Position numbers and translations under genes: made by a program. Positions 12,801 to 23,898 of a DNA stretch of 64,000 nt are shown here, one piece after another (position 1 is the stretch's first letter; each line of letters begins with the position of its first letter). Location: contig NW_017803910.1 of assembly GCF_001625305.1 (NCBI RefSeq), forward strand, positions 1,758,960 through 1,822,959, written 5' to 3'. The notes beneath the pieces were generated by a model. That model was not told the DNA's origin, made no database searches, and was given only the letters and a program-made list of their open reading frames with translations. This DNA is from Branchiostoma belcheri (taxonomy: Eukaryota; Chordata; Leptocardii; Amphioxiformes; Branchiostomatidae).

Positions 12801-15800
12801 TAGCTTGTGCTAGAAGTGTCACAAGGAACCCTATAAGGTCAAAGTCAGGTTTGAATGTTACCAATGCATTTCTACTGCAAAACCAGAGAACCTGGATGGA
12901 ACAATCTAAATTGCATGTTAGCAATTCCTACAATGACGATATGAAACTGTCATGGCTACTGCTCATAGAAAAGAAAAACAATCTTGAACATCAGATTTCT
13001 GTATGTATTCAGGGACTATCCAGTACTTCTTGATATTTGTTCTGCTTTTTTTGCCTACTCTCGTAAAGTTTTCCTTCCCATTTTTTCAGGAACAACCCAA
13101 GTGCTCAAGTTGACCGTTTAAGGACAAGGTCCATGTGTCCAAGAAGGACAATGTCCGTGTCCAAGACTGACATCCGTGTGACGACATAATTTGCTGACAC
13201 GTCCCTCAGACATACCCAGTCTCTGACTTGGACAAGATTAGACCAGTGCGAGGGCTACTTTGGGATGATAACACTAACATCTTTCTCTACATGGTCATGA
13301 CGACATGAAAAGAATTCCTAGGACAGTAGCCAAGGCTTCAGCAGGAGCCAAGTCAAGCACAGTCATGACCCCATAGCTGCCTATATGGCTGTGTAACATT
13401 CATGTGCAGCACAGCCATGACCCCATAGCCACCCAAAGTGAATGCCGAATGATAAGAACTTGAGGGTGAAATCCTGTTGTGGGCTGTTTAATTCTGAGGG
13501 TGAAAATACTGATTTGCTTATATCATACATGTATATGACTGAGAAACCTTTTAATGAAAAGGCTGTTACCTGTCATTTAATATTTACTAACATAGTGGCT
13601 ACTAAAGAAAGGAAGTCGTCTGCGATTTAATTTAGGAAAACAGAACTGAAAGAGGAAGCAAATTGACCAAAAATATTGCTGCCCTCCCCACACAATTCTA
13701 CTTGACCCCTCCCCTGGATTATCAATGGTTTGTCCCTAACTGAAGGGACACTTTCCTTCCGAAGCGATGACATCACACTTCCCGGTCAACATGCCTTCCT
13801 AGATAGAACTTGTGGTCTCGGTGTGATTTACTCTGTCTGTATTTGGCTCTCAGCTGTCTCGCAAACTCGTTTAAAGTCACTCTGCGACATATTTGGGGTC
13901 TCGGAGCTTTGTATATATACATACATGTCTGTAAGCTACCTAAACAAGGTTTCAAATGCTTTAACCCTGTATTTCTGTTTTCTGAAATACGTGATTCGTA
14001 TTGCTGCAACTTTCAGCTAGTGCAAGTTGATCTTTTTTACTATTTCAAAAATTTCTTCAGCAAATTACATTTGAACACTTATGTTATATATGGGAGAGTA
14101 TTTTGAGCTCAGATTTAGGTGTACAACAAACATGCAAAATTACAATGGCTAGTTATAGTTTGTATGATGGCTTGTTTTTCTATGTATTTTGAAGAGCAAT
14201 TTTAGAATAAACTTCCAATAATATTATACAGCTGCGAATTGGTTTGTGTTTTTGTATATATGTAGGCTGTATATCTATCTTTACAGCATTTTACAAACAT
14301 ACTTTCCTGTTTTGTATACAAAGATTCTGACTACATACACATATTGTGTTGGGTAATTAGTCTTACACCAAAACAATTTATCAATATCTCTTGATGCAAC
14401 AATCAATTCTCTTGAAGGGGTGTTGTTTTGGTTGTAGACAAAAATGCATGGATGCATCTAGAGTTAAAATAAATAGGCCCGAATGCAAATGGTGTGACCG
14501 TTGTATTTCTGGCCAAATATGTAACCTTGTACAGGTATGTGGAGAGTGCAAGAATGCAGCACTTACTTAGAGTTTACGGTAAACAGACTTTGTGAACTGA
14601 GGGGCAAAAGTCAATGTTTAGACACTGCCTGTCTCTATAAAGGGACGGTGGTCGTGGGGGAGCACAGGGTATACATGTACGAAGTAAATACATGTACCTT
14701 TCCCAAAGATGCAGGGATGTTTTTTTCTGCATACCTTCACTGACACTCTATTAAAGTACTATATGACAAAACAATGAACTGGGGAATAAAAACAATATCA
14801 TATTTTCCAGAGTCTTTTTCGATTTCAATTCCAGTGAAACAAGTCCGTTGCCAGGTGCAATGTTAGAGTGTAATTAGTACACCACAGTACTCTGGACTGA
14901 TTAGGACGTGGTCAGTGCACCTGTGCTGTGAGATTAACAGTGTTATTAACCTGAGGGTCCGTAAATCTGGGTCAAGACGTAACACGACCCCGTCTTCTAC
15001 AGTAACTTGGCAGGGAGACAAAACATTCGTCTGGCCGAAACCAAAGGATCCTGAGAAACTTCTGTTGCAAGCAAAAATTTCAGTTACATTTTTACGTCGA
15101 AGCATATTCAGATATTCAAATATCTTACATATGCATGCTGCGTGCATGTTGTGCCAAATTGATCATGCAATAGACAATGTAGCTTTGTATCCATATATAT
15201 AGATCCTACAATAGTATATAGTGTTTGAAGTCATCTTTGCTGATTTTGCCCATCAAAGGTGACAGATTGGGGCAAAATTTTTGTCCCTCATGAGCAGCAA
15301 ATTTCTGCCAAATGGCAGAAAGATGGACGCTGACTAGATCACTGGTTACTAATCATGTCTCTGCAGGTGGAAGGAAGCTGGGTAATCTAAATCAATATGT
15401 GCTAAAAATAGTTCATTTTTGCATCTTCTTTCAAATTCTACTGTCTGAACATACACACAGAGATTAAATGCTCCTTCTTATATCTCTTCATGACATAATC
15501 CACAAAATATGCGGAACAGTCATGACCTTAGCCTGACACTGGAAGTAAGCCAAGGTCACAGGAATGTCGCATCAAACATGGCTGCTACCAAATCAGACTC
15601 GTCTTTCTCTGAAACGTTTTGGTGTCATAAGAAAACAGTTATGCTATTGTTTACAAACATTGTCCACAATTGTGCTACCAACCCTGAATATCTTCCCCTT
15701 TCCCCTTCAGAATACTTTGACAAGTGCAAGTGCCCTTTTGTCTCATACAGTCTATTCAGATAAACTTTCAACCTGAAATATTCAACCATTACTGCATCCC

Positions 15801-18800
15801 ATAAGAATTGAAACAAAAATGTCCTTTTAAGTGGATACTAGTTAAGCTGTTGTTTCCCAGTGATTCTGACAGGATTATTCTTACATTATTATAGCCTCCC
15901 TCAGGTGACAATTAATTGAATTATGTAAATCTCATGGGCAAAATCAAGGTAAACACTTGTTTGATGGGTGAGATGTGATTCGTTACAGGGCAAGTTTTTT
16001 TTCTCACTCTAAATGCATGAACAACAGATTTTCCAGATCCATGTTTCGGAATGGTTTTGGATAACAATTCTGGAAACAACACAGGCTTCTGGCTTGGTAT
16101 AATTTATTTCAGTTCAGCATTGCCAATGCTGTAATACTTGTAACCCTCACAGTGTCTCAGTAGGCACAGTTCTAATGAAAGCAGTCATTTAAAGGGTTAA
16201 AAGACAGAGATAATAGACTGGGATGGGTCCATGTGACTTTACACAGATGGGGACATGTGATAATGGTATCTCCCACAGTGCACATTAACATAACAGTATT
16301 AACACTGTCACTTCTGCTTCAGGGATTTACCAACTCCCTTCTGAACATCATGAAAGACCTGCATGGGAGAGTATTCCAACATTTGTGTATCCATTTCTGT
16401 AACAGGGTTCTCCCCAGACGATGGAACAAGGGCGCTGCGCCCTGATACTCCTAGCTCAGCGCCCTCATACTCATTTTCAAATCTAGGGTGTTGCATCCCG
16501 ATTTTTCTACAAAATTTCGCTAAAATTCGATAAAATTTCCTGATTTCGGGGCTTAGTGGCGTCTATTTTCCCGCCGGCATTGTCTCTGAAAACTTGTGAA
16601 TGGGGCGATAATCGAGTAAACAATGAGTATTTCGCACGACGCTACTGAGAGAATCGCTGTCATTGGTGGAACATCGGGCGCCCCGATAGCGTTTTGAAGT
16701 CGTGTAAAGAAAGCTAATTGTCTGATTTCTTTGTAAACCAAAGCCCTCGACCCTGATAATAAGTTTAAAAATAAAAGCCGATACGTTTACGAACTTATAA
16801 ACCGTAGAAAATTCCCTACCGTACCGCGACATTATGAAGCATGTGGCGGCCGCGAAATTCGTTGACGCGACAGAAAATGTCTGGTTCATGATAGCGGTAT
16901 TTCCCATGAAAATAACGTATACGATTTATTTTTCCCCTGCTGTCGGTTTTTAAGTCCCGAAACGTTAAAAAAAGCTGAATTTTGCCCACAAACCCGGACG
17001 GGGGACGGCCTGTACCTATCGGCGTAGCACATGGCGGCCGCACCGCAAGGCTTCTGCCAAAAATCGGCAACGCGACAAAAAAATGCATGGTCCATTTTAG
17101 CGATATTTACCATAAAAATAACGTATGTGGTTTATTTCTCCCATGGTATGAGTTTTAAGGTCTCAAAACCTCTAAAAAAGCAGAAATTTGCCGACGAAAA
17201 CGGACGGGCAAGGCATGGGGAGGGCGCTGTTGACGCCTGCATGACCCCCAAAAGGTCGAAGGTCATAGGGCACGTCCATTGCGCAATCACCTTAATTCGC
17301 CGATTTAGCTAATTTTAGGGCGTTTGAAAATTGATACAATCACATTATCGACTTGTAGACAAGCAAAGGGATAGAAACCAATAAAATGTTGTGCAGATTA
17401 ATATTTTTTCTTTCAGATTTCTTTTTTTTTCTTCTTTTTTTTTTAAATTCAAAAGTATTTTCTTGAATGTGTAACTTTGTTAGTCCTAAACATGGGACCG
17501 ATTATTTAATGTTAGAGAAGTGAAATTTTGTTTTGATGGTACTCTTGATGGTACTTTGATAATTATAAGGGACTTGTTTACAAGTTGGTGATAACATAAG
17601 GATTAGCATTAGGATAAGGTTTTGTCCCAGCTTCTCTACATTTTCCCATAATTGCTTGCCTCAAGTTCCAAGTGGAAAATGTATGACTTAATGTCATATT
17701 CTGTTTCAATTGTCGAACTTGAAGGCACCGTTGGCCCCCTGGTTAGGGGTCAGAGCGTGGAACCTATGCCCAATTTTTTCCTGTATGTTAACATTTTTTT
17801 CTGGCAGTTCAAAACCTGAAGTTGCAGGAAATGGCTTCCATTTGTATTTAGATAAAGAAAAATGCTTCAGCTTCCCCCCTCTGGAGGGGGGGCCATGCCT
17901 CTCAAATCCTGGGGAGAACCCTGCTATAGTGAAGACTGTTCTAGTAGTAGTGTATACAAGTGCTGCACTGCTTGGTGCAGAACTACAAATAAAGGAGATG
18001 TATCCTCTTGTGACTTCTATAAGATGCTGTTACCTGTCTTGTTATAATGTTAGTTGTTACACATTTACCGGCAAATAAATGCATAATGACAACCACATAC
18101 AAATTGAGTTTCCAATTATAGTAATAAGCTAGAAGAGTCCCAACACCTTGATCTTGAAGTTAAATCATGGTTAAATGTGCCATTTCTTTTCTTTCAACTT
18201 GGTGTTGGAGTCTCTTAAGCTATTATGTGTAAGTTGTATGCGCGTCGCTTAGTGTGTGCTCGGTAAGTTTCCTCCCTCATACTAAAATTTTCTGGGGAGA
18301 ACCCTGTGTAAACTAATGTATCTATTTCACTTTATAGCAGTTCAAAATTTTGCAGCAATATAAAAATGCGACTATTGCATCCTACTGATTCCTAGAGTTC
18401 ATTACTCAAATAGAAGTGACACACTGACGGTTAGTTATGATGAAGTCTGAAGAAATGCTGTGATGTTCGATGAGTTTGCAAAAATGTGAATATATACTTT
18501 ACTTTCCCATATGTTGTCTGTTGTTAGTACAAATGGTTTTATAATTAACCTAAAAAAGAACTTGCAACGACAGTTTCAAACTGGTACAGATGTCATTTTC
18601 CTACATCAAAAACACTGCAAAATACAAACATATGCTGAACAGAGACATATGTGTGTATTGAGTTGAACAATAATACACATTGAAAGAATCTTTCAACCCT
18701 CCCCCCAGCTAATACTAGTTTACATGTGTAGGAGTGAACCTGAGCTGAAGAATGCATCTTTACTGTGTACTTGGACATGCTTGCTTCTTGCAGCTATGTA

Positions 18801-19947
18801 CTTTGTCATGAGCGTAACATGGTTAGTTTGGAAGGCGTCACAGGGACCGAAATGTTAGCTCTACTGCACACCAGTAATGTACCACAAACTAGGACACAGT
18901 TCTCACGTATGTATGCACTACCGGTATCAATTTTCAGTCTGGATAGTTGTGCTATACATGGTATAATATATACAGGGAACTGATGTTAGTCTGCAATCAA
19001 AACTACTTAGTATGTTTCTACATCTATTGTATTGTATGACAGAAAAACTTAGCAGATTTGGCAGTAACACTTTTCAGCAAAGAGCACTTTTGTCTTTATG
19101 TACAAATTATCATACATATATACATAAGTTATATGAGATCTAAATCAATAAATGAATAAATTGTGCTTTGTTCAAATTCTGTATCATCTAAAGTAGCTAC
19201 AAGCAGCTGGTTGATATAATTTTATATTAGGTATTGTTTTGATATGCCCTATCACAATTACCTCCTAGGATTACCCGACAATTAAACCGTATTCATAATT
19301 CAGATGCTTGTGACAGCTGCCAACAAATATGGCCAGCGCCAAATCTTTCAACTCTGTCATCCGTAAATCTCAAATATTGTTGGAAAAAATTGCATTTAGC
19401 TGTGTGTATTTAGCATAAAATGCACTACTAATTTGTGTATTTATAAATGAAAATAAAGGTAAATTATGCTGTATTTTTATGTCTAAATTATTTTATCCTA
19501 CACAGTTTGCATTGATTGGATTTTGTACTGAGAATAAATTATGTGTATTTAGGTATAAGAAAGGACAGATTTTGTGTATTTGAGAATAGAAAGGTTACCT
19601 TGGCTAACATTATGACATAAAGGTATTTCTACCTAGATTTATTGTTCAAAGTTTGGATTGATTGAAACAGTTTTGTACTTCAGAATATTGTAATAAATTG
19701 TGTATTTTTGGTATGAAAAGATAGATTATTTTTGTATATTGTAGAATAAAGTGGTTACCTTGAAGTTGGAGGTGTTGAGCCACGCCGCCAGCCCGTCCAC
19801 CAGGCGGTCCATGAGCGCAGAATCTGCGGGGAGGGGGGAGCTGTGGTCCTGAAGGTACGTCACCAGAACCTCGGCCACGGCCAGCCGCTTGGTGGTGTCC
19901 TTCCCCAGAACATCGTCCACAAACCCTTCGAACTCTCCGTCAGCCAT
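3892..19947 (-). CDS. CLASP: CLASP microtubule plus-end regulator, 5' part (4 exons)
   Basis: CLIP-associating proteins bind microtubule plus ends and tubulin through TOG domains, promote rescue and link microtubules to cortex and kinetochores. Four exons are visible on the minus strand: 19759-19947 (63 codons from ATG at 19947), 6303-6381, 4322-4365 and 3892-3951. They join in phase to 124 residues of the N-terminal TOG1 domain. Family-like stretches are MDRLVDGLAAWLNTSNF in exon 1, VLPPLIDRLGDSKDQ in exon 3 and VREQAQELILRLMEP in exon 4; these align with remembered vertebrate CLASP1 without gaps. All introns have GT donors and AG acceptors. The gene runs off the left edge, so the later TOG domains and C-terminus are not in view. 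Intron 1 is about 13.4 kb. A single amphioxus CLASP rather than CLASP1 or CLASP2 is assumed. Confidence 0.9.
5450..5570 (-). repeat. Dispersed repeat with hammerhead-like core (copy 1)
   Basis: On the minus strand the segment reads CCCTGATGAAGGTGAC, a short loop, GGTCAC and then GAAA. That is the order CUGAUGA, hairpin, GAAA used by hammerhead ribozymes, although one or two extra bases sit between CUGAUGA and the hairpin. Outer arms ending in CAACAACCAGT and ACTGGTTGTTG are inverted copies, so the unit is also a fold-back of about 110 bp. A degenerate relative lies at about 53560-53720. Ribozyme identity is unproven. Confidence 0.4.
7113..7442 (-). mobile_element. 5'-truncated LINE: reverse-transcriptase C-terminus and 3' UTR
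   Basis: The minus strand encodes about 80 residues ending at a stop near 7200. They include FKNSFFPRTIAEWNSLS, the typical C-terminal tail of CR1/L2/Jockey-type LINE reverse transcriptases. The 3' UTR follows, with GTAACAAGTCGATCGGTGTA, a GC-rich CAGCTGCCGCCGCGCCGCG stretch, GGCGGTTATACCGGCTATA and a tail of ATACAG units. This tail defines the family, and related ends occur near 34533, 45355, 53905, 56505 and 61255. Confidence 0.75.
10953..11072. mobile_element. Near-perfect palindromic MITE-like element
   Basis: The left arm starts AGTAATGCATAGAAACCGTC and the right arm ends with its reverse complement. The two arms are 47 and 48 bases and differ only by one A in an A run. They flank a loop of about 25 bases. 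The unit would fold into a 47-bp hairpin. Such nearly identical arms suggest recent origin or arm conversion. No flanking duplication is obvious. Confidence 0.7.
16403..18306. mobile_element. hAT-like terminal-inverted-repeat block, non-autonomous
   Basis: A 16-base end CAGGGTTCTCCCCAGA starts at 16403. Its exact reverse complement TCTGGGGAGAACCCTG ends at 18306, and a second copy with one mismatch ends at 17923. Ends beginning CAGGG are usual for hAT-superfamily DNA transposons. The interior is CpG-rich compared with its surroundings and has no transposase-like ORF. Matching 8-bp target duplications were not found, so the exact boundaries (16403-17923 or 16403-18306, perhaps nested) are unresolved. 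Confidence 0.5.
16841..17209. repeat. Diverged tandem duplication, about 190-bp period
   Basis: Copy A (16841-17000) and copy B (17031-17209) both start ATG(T)GGCGGCCGC. They share ACGCGACA, an AAAATAACGTAT string, GGTTTATTT-like text, a GTTTTTAAG-type stretch and end in CGGACGGG. Overlapping minus-strand ORFs across the copies are not supported as genes. The duplication sits inside the hAT-like block. Confidence 0.55.
19400..19757. repeat. Degenerate AT-rich repeat adjoining the CLASP exon 1 donor
   Basis: Variants of TTGTGTATTT recur about every 50-90 bases. One unit at about 19575-19605 repeats the text GAATA-GAAAGGTTACCTTGG, which resembles the real exon 1 splice-donor context at 19742-19762. 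The CLASP donor therefore appears embedded in the last unit of a decayed repeat. Confidence 0.4.
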
Positions 19948-21076
19948 GGCTGGTTGTTAAAGCTGGAATATCCGGGGGTTTGCGATCGCTGGAAATATGC
20001 TGGAGGGAGGGTCTATGATCTAATAACTGTTATATCCACACACACTCACGGGGTGTTGATGGAAAATGGCCAGACTATATACTACTGAAGTTCGTGGAAA
20101 ATTAGATCCCAAAGGAAAGCAAGGCCTAAACAAAGGACCCTCGAATCAAAGAGAACGAAGCATGACTGTTTGTTCAAACGCTGCCAGGAAATTCTGCTGT
20201 CCCGGCGACAAAAATCCCGTCCAAATGTAGGCGAAGATGGCGCTCTTCAACAGTCTGTTGTTGTGGAAATTGAAAAATAACGAAATTGACATGCACGAAT
20301 TCTCCCAGTCCGTCGCTCCTGTTCACAATCGGACGCTAAAACGGTGCTAGAGACAAACCTTTGAGGTAATGCTATGAATCTAGTGTGGTTCTGGGAAGAA
20401 ATGACGCTGGGATGAGCTGAGAAAAGCGAGAAAATCCGTGGCGGGCATCCCTGATCGGGTTTGATCACTGTCCGGCCGCCATGTCTGCTCGTCCCGTGAC
20501 GTCACGGACTGACCTTTGCACTCGGAAATCTACACCGCTCGGGAGGAGCGGCCTCTAGCGGCGGACGTTGGCACAGCAACAGGAGGTGTGATTTGAACGT
20601 AAATCAGCACCAAGGCCATTGCAATGTATTGTGAAATAACCGTGACGACCCGGAAATTAGTCTGAACTTTTTTTGGAATAAATAGAGCAGTTTCTTCCGT
20701 CGCTTCATTATATCACCAGAGAAATTGTGGGTGCCACAAGTACATTTTCAGCTGAGCATTCAACAATAGACAGGAGTAAGTTTAGCTGTAAAGGCCGCGA
20801 TACACAGGAGACAGGACAGTCGGTATATGTTTTAGTCCAATTCCCATTGACGAAGACCGTGTCGCGTGTACTTGTTACAGACCAGGCGCGAGGACACCGC
20901 AAGCAACCGGGAAAAGAAGCCGGCACTCCCGCCCTCGCGAAGTCTGCGTCAACGCTTTGGAACAATCAACATTAACTCCGAAATGAACACACAGTTTGTG
21001 CGAAATTTCAGAGGGGTGCATTTTTTGTAACGATGATCACAATCACACCTAGGTGATCGCAGACCGTTCAACAACA
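19948..21076. other. CLASP upstream region / promoter interval
   Basis: This is the interval between the CLASP start (minus) and the LRR ORF (plus). From about 20150 to 20600 it is richer in CpG than the flanking introns and contains the CRE palindrome at 20497-20504. The 5' UTR and promoter of CLASP should lie here, and a bidirectional promoter is possible. Overlapping ORFs at 20708-20975 on both strands show no family features. Confidence 0.5.
20497..20504. promoter_or_regulatory. Consensus cAMP-response element
   Basis: The perfect palindrome TGACGTCA sits in CCCGTGACGTCACGGAC, itself a longer palindrome, in a CpG-rich stretch 550 bp upstream of the CLASP ATG. CREB/ATF factors bind this site. 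Function here is inferred only from sequence and position. Confidence 0.55.
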
Positions 21077-21559
21077 ATGAAGTGTTTTCACGGATGGAAA
21101 TGGTTAGCTGTTAGCGGTTTTCAGTTCGGGGTATTGTCGTCCCAAAACCTGGTTGCAGTCGATTCCACTTCTATTTTACGACTTTCTTTCATCAACACGG
21201 GAATATACAAACTGGAAAACACCACATTCAATAACTTTAAAGCTTTAAGAAATTTGGATCTAGACCACAACATGCTAACCCACATTCCCGTTGGTGCTTT
21301 ACCAGATAGTGGGGAAAAGCTCCGCTATCTTTCGTTTTTCGACAATAATATCGACAGTGTAGACCCTAATTGTTTTAAGAATATGGGCGAACTAAAGTCG
21401 TTGGATCTGAGCAGTAACAATTTGAGAGAAGTACGAAGCCAGTCGTTTCTTGGTCTGGATACACTGTCTAAATTATTTCTTCGCAACAACAAAATCGAAC
21501 TAGTCGGTCCTAATGCATTCTATTGCATACATAAACGCCAAACGGAACTAAAAAGATGA
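21077..21559 (+). CDS. Leucine-rich-repeat protein, single short ORF, possibly truncated
   Basis: ATG at 21077 opens 160 residues. The N-terminus is weakly hydrophobic (MKCFHGWKWLAVSGFQFG) and could be a poor signal peptide. Four to five LRR units of about 24 residues follow, with cores such as LRNLDLDHNMLTHIP, LRYLSFFDNNIDSV, LKSLDLSSNNLREV and LSKLFLRNNKIELV. The ORF stops just after the last repeat, with no C-terminal cap, transmembrane segment or TIR domain. The downstream strand is occupied by the convergent NAT16-like gene 129 bp away. It may be a small secreted LRR protein, a first exon with an unseen continuation, or a truncated copy of a larger receptor. The exact family is not recognised. 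Confidence 0.6.
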   Translation: MKCFHGWKWLAVSGFQFGVLSSQNLVAVDSTSILRLSFINTGIYKLENTTFNNFKALRNLDLDHNMLTHIPVGALPDSGEKLRYLSFFDNNIDSVDPNCFKNMGELKSLDLSSNNLREVRSQSFLGLDTLSKLFLRNNKIELVGPNAFYCIHKRQTELKR

Positions 21560-21656
21560 CATCTTCGGTATTCATCTTTATTTTCGTAGGGAAAGTTTAT
21601 TTCTGACAACATGAATTCATTGAAGGAGATTTTTTAACTCATATGGTCCTCATTGC

Positions 21657-21662
21657 TTTATT
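21657..21662 (-). terminator. Poly(A) signal of the NAT16-like gene
   Basis: AATAAA on the minus strand lies 26 bases past the stop codon, a usual distance. The plus-strand LRR ORF ends 98 bases away, so the two transcripts probably overlap or nearly meet. Confidence 0.5.
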
Positions 21663-21687
21663 TTGACATTAGGACGTACATGTAGTT

Positions 21688-23419
21688 TCAGTAGTCTTCA
21701 CATCGCATCTCAGATTCGAAAAACATGACCTGTCCCTTGCCTTGGACCAAGGACGTTTCACAAGATGTCGCCCGTGATTGGACCTGTTCCATTTGTAAAG
21801 TTTGCATACAGAGGTCGTGCAGGGCATCCTCTAACTCACACTGAGAAACAAACACACCCACGCACAACGCCTCACTGCCGTAGGTGCGACTTGTGTCCTG
21901 CAGGTGCCTCAACAGGTGTTTCAAGACGGTGGGAAAGTCCTCGGAGTAGATTTGGACGCACAATATTCTCACTGTAGGCGAGAGGTATGTGTTGGAGAGA
22001 CTTAGGCTGGAGTCTCCAGCGTGGTTCAACATGTAAATAGTGTTGTGTGCTTGTAGGCGTTTTAAGTTAGCCGGAGATAGAGTGTAAGGTTCCCAGTCAA
22101 CCAGTATGACGGGTTTGCCGTCGTGGCCGCCACAAGCCCCGGCGGGAAGCCATTTCTGTACGGCCGTGCAAACCTCGTCGTCTGCGTCCTGTAGAGGCAC
22201 GACGTCCGGTAAGCCGGTGGGCTCCAGTTGAGCCAGCTGAGCAGGGTCCTGTCGCCACCAGAGACCGGGGCCGCACTGGTACTCTATGAAGGGCTGAGAG
22301 ATCGAACATCTCATATGCGTTAGATTTGTTATACTAAGTTATAGAAAAGTCATGACAGCATTCCAAACCGATACCAACCGGATAGTTAGAGTGTTGAGCT
22401 CTTTATAGCCTGTAAGCTACCCGGCTGAGGTCGGTTTGGAAATGCGGCAGCATGACCGTCGTCCTCCCGACTAGATAGGCTACGTCATTTGAAAGCCCAA
22501 AGTGGACCGTTGGTATTACATTGTACTAGTAATCAAAGCTACATCACAACACTGATGGGATCCCAATAAAACAAACAAACGAACAAACAAACGAACAAAC
22601 AAACATAATGACATGTGTTTCTGCGCTAACCATGCTAAATATATGTCGCATCTTCTTAGTCATAGATTCCGCCAGGCCTTTCGTGAGTGAAAACGCCGTG
22701 GACCGCTTGTACTTGACCGTGGGATGGTTCTTTCGCATCCACTCGTCTTGGTGAAGGGACAACCGCCGGTCAATTCCCTGTCCCCTCCAGTCAGGAGCGA
22801 CCCTAGCGGCTTTGACGATAAATGCAGTTCCATTCTCGGTGATTTTGGATGCTCGCAGTCCCACCTAAAAGTCGAGGCGGAAGAAAATGAAGCCGAAACC
22901 ACACATATGCTCATATTTTTTCAAGACCATAGTGTTTTTCGTGGTCCCTAAGTAAAAAAAAAATCGTAATATATTCTGGTAGCGTATGTCAAGGTTTAAA
23001 ATCTATCCAGGACGACCTCTTTAGCCTATTGGGTCCTACGAGTACTGTATTTAGAAACTCTCGTTCTTACTATTAAAGTGCGTAGATTCATATAATTTTT
23101 TTTTAGAAATCGCCTTCAGAAATACATTATTGGGCCACAGAATTTTACCTCCCAGTATTTGCGTAAAGATTTAAATAACCAATGACATTATACATAAATG
23201 GCTCTACAATAACTAAATAACTGGCTCAGTCACCACTTGGCTTCCGACCAGAGCCAAGAACACGATGACGTCCGGATCGGCCATGAATGACCTGTAGAAC
23301 GCCGGGAGGTAGTCCCTGCCTCCGTAGACGCCCTCAGATATGTTCATGACGGCGTCATAGTCGCTGGCAGTCGCCAGACGGAACGTCAGTTTCTCACCGG
23401 TCGTGTTTCTGTCCGCCAT
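21688..23419 (-). CDS. NAT16: NAT16-like N-acetyltransferase (GNAT fold), 3 exons
   Basis: GNAT enzymes move acetyl from acetyl-CoA to an amine; NAT16 and the fish histidine acetyltransferase form this subfamily. Exons are 23234-23419, 22631-22864 and 21688-22293, all in phase, giving 341 residues (human NAT16 is similar in length). Exon 1 has RLATASDYDAVMNISEGVYGG and the subfamily word DYLPAFYRSF. Exon 2 carries the acetyl-CoA-binding loop ARVAPDWRGQGIDRRL (R/Q-x-x-G-x-G/A type, at about residues 82-97). Exon 3 holds the subfamily C-terminal region, with VDWEPYTLSPANLKRL and a long helical tail. No membrane segment is seen. The substrate in this animal is unknown; histidine is only an inference from the subfamily. 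Confidence 0.82.
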
Positions 23420-23479
23420 ATTTTACTCTGTGACCTTTGGAACAAAAATAAAAATGGTTACACAAAGGACACAAAGGCT

Positions 23480-23497
23480 GGGGTTGGTATTTTTTTT

Positions 23498-23533
<36 letters not shown>
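23480..23533. repeat. (T)n(TG)n microsatellite
   Basis: A run of T from about 23490 is followed by about fifteen TG dinucleotides (23503-23532), upstream of the NAT16-like start. Confidence 0.9.
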
Positions 23534-23535
<2 letters not shown>

Positions 23536-23819
23536 GCTGGACTGCCCAGCGATAAGTGCCAGTTGAGCTCAACATAAGGGTATTGAGTTCCAGTTATTTA
23601 GGGATTTTTGGCAGCCTCCATATGACCTATAACAACCCGGACTGTACCCGCTCGGCCATGGGCCACATGAAACATGAATATTTGTTTTTACATGACTCTT
23701 ACATAAAGATCTACTGACCGCCAGTTGAACCCAGGCCATCCGGTCAGAGTTCAACACTGTTATCAGGACTGGCCGGCCCCCTTAATTTATAACACCGGAC
23801 AGCGAGAGGTTGTATAACA

Positions 23820-23898
23820 CTCAGTAGCCGGGAGAGAGAGAGACAGAGAGGGACAGCTCACACATCTTCAACTTGGGGAACTTCTCTGGAGATACAAG
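23820..23898 (+). other. Possible 5' UTR exon of the yellow/MRJP gene
   Basis: The segment ends GATACAAG|GTACAG, a usable splice donor. The coding exon is preceded by CTCTTGACAG|AATC, a matching acceptor six bases ahead of the ATG at 24460. Together they suggest a non-coding first exon. No transcript evidence is available. Confidence 0.35.

Larger units (their letters stand above)
6382..19758. other. CLASP intron 1 (13.4 kb), no exon recognised
   Basis: This intron separates CLASP codons 63 and 64. It holds a LINE 3' end at 7113-7442, a near-perfect palindrome at 10953-11072, a block bounded by hAT-like inverted repeats at 16403-18306, and a decayed inverted repeat at about 7780-8050 in which the 12-base string AAGGACCACCTG occurs twice in direct orientation. 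Many 60-140-codon ORFs occur on both strands, for example around 11890-12315 and 13730-14106, but none shows a family motif or biased codon use. I treat them as chance. Confidence 0.6.

Noticed and set aside
16563..17312. Overlapping ORFs in the CpG-rich block
   Set aside because: They follow the 190-bp duplicated non-coding repeat and shift frame between copies.
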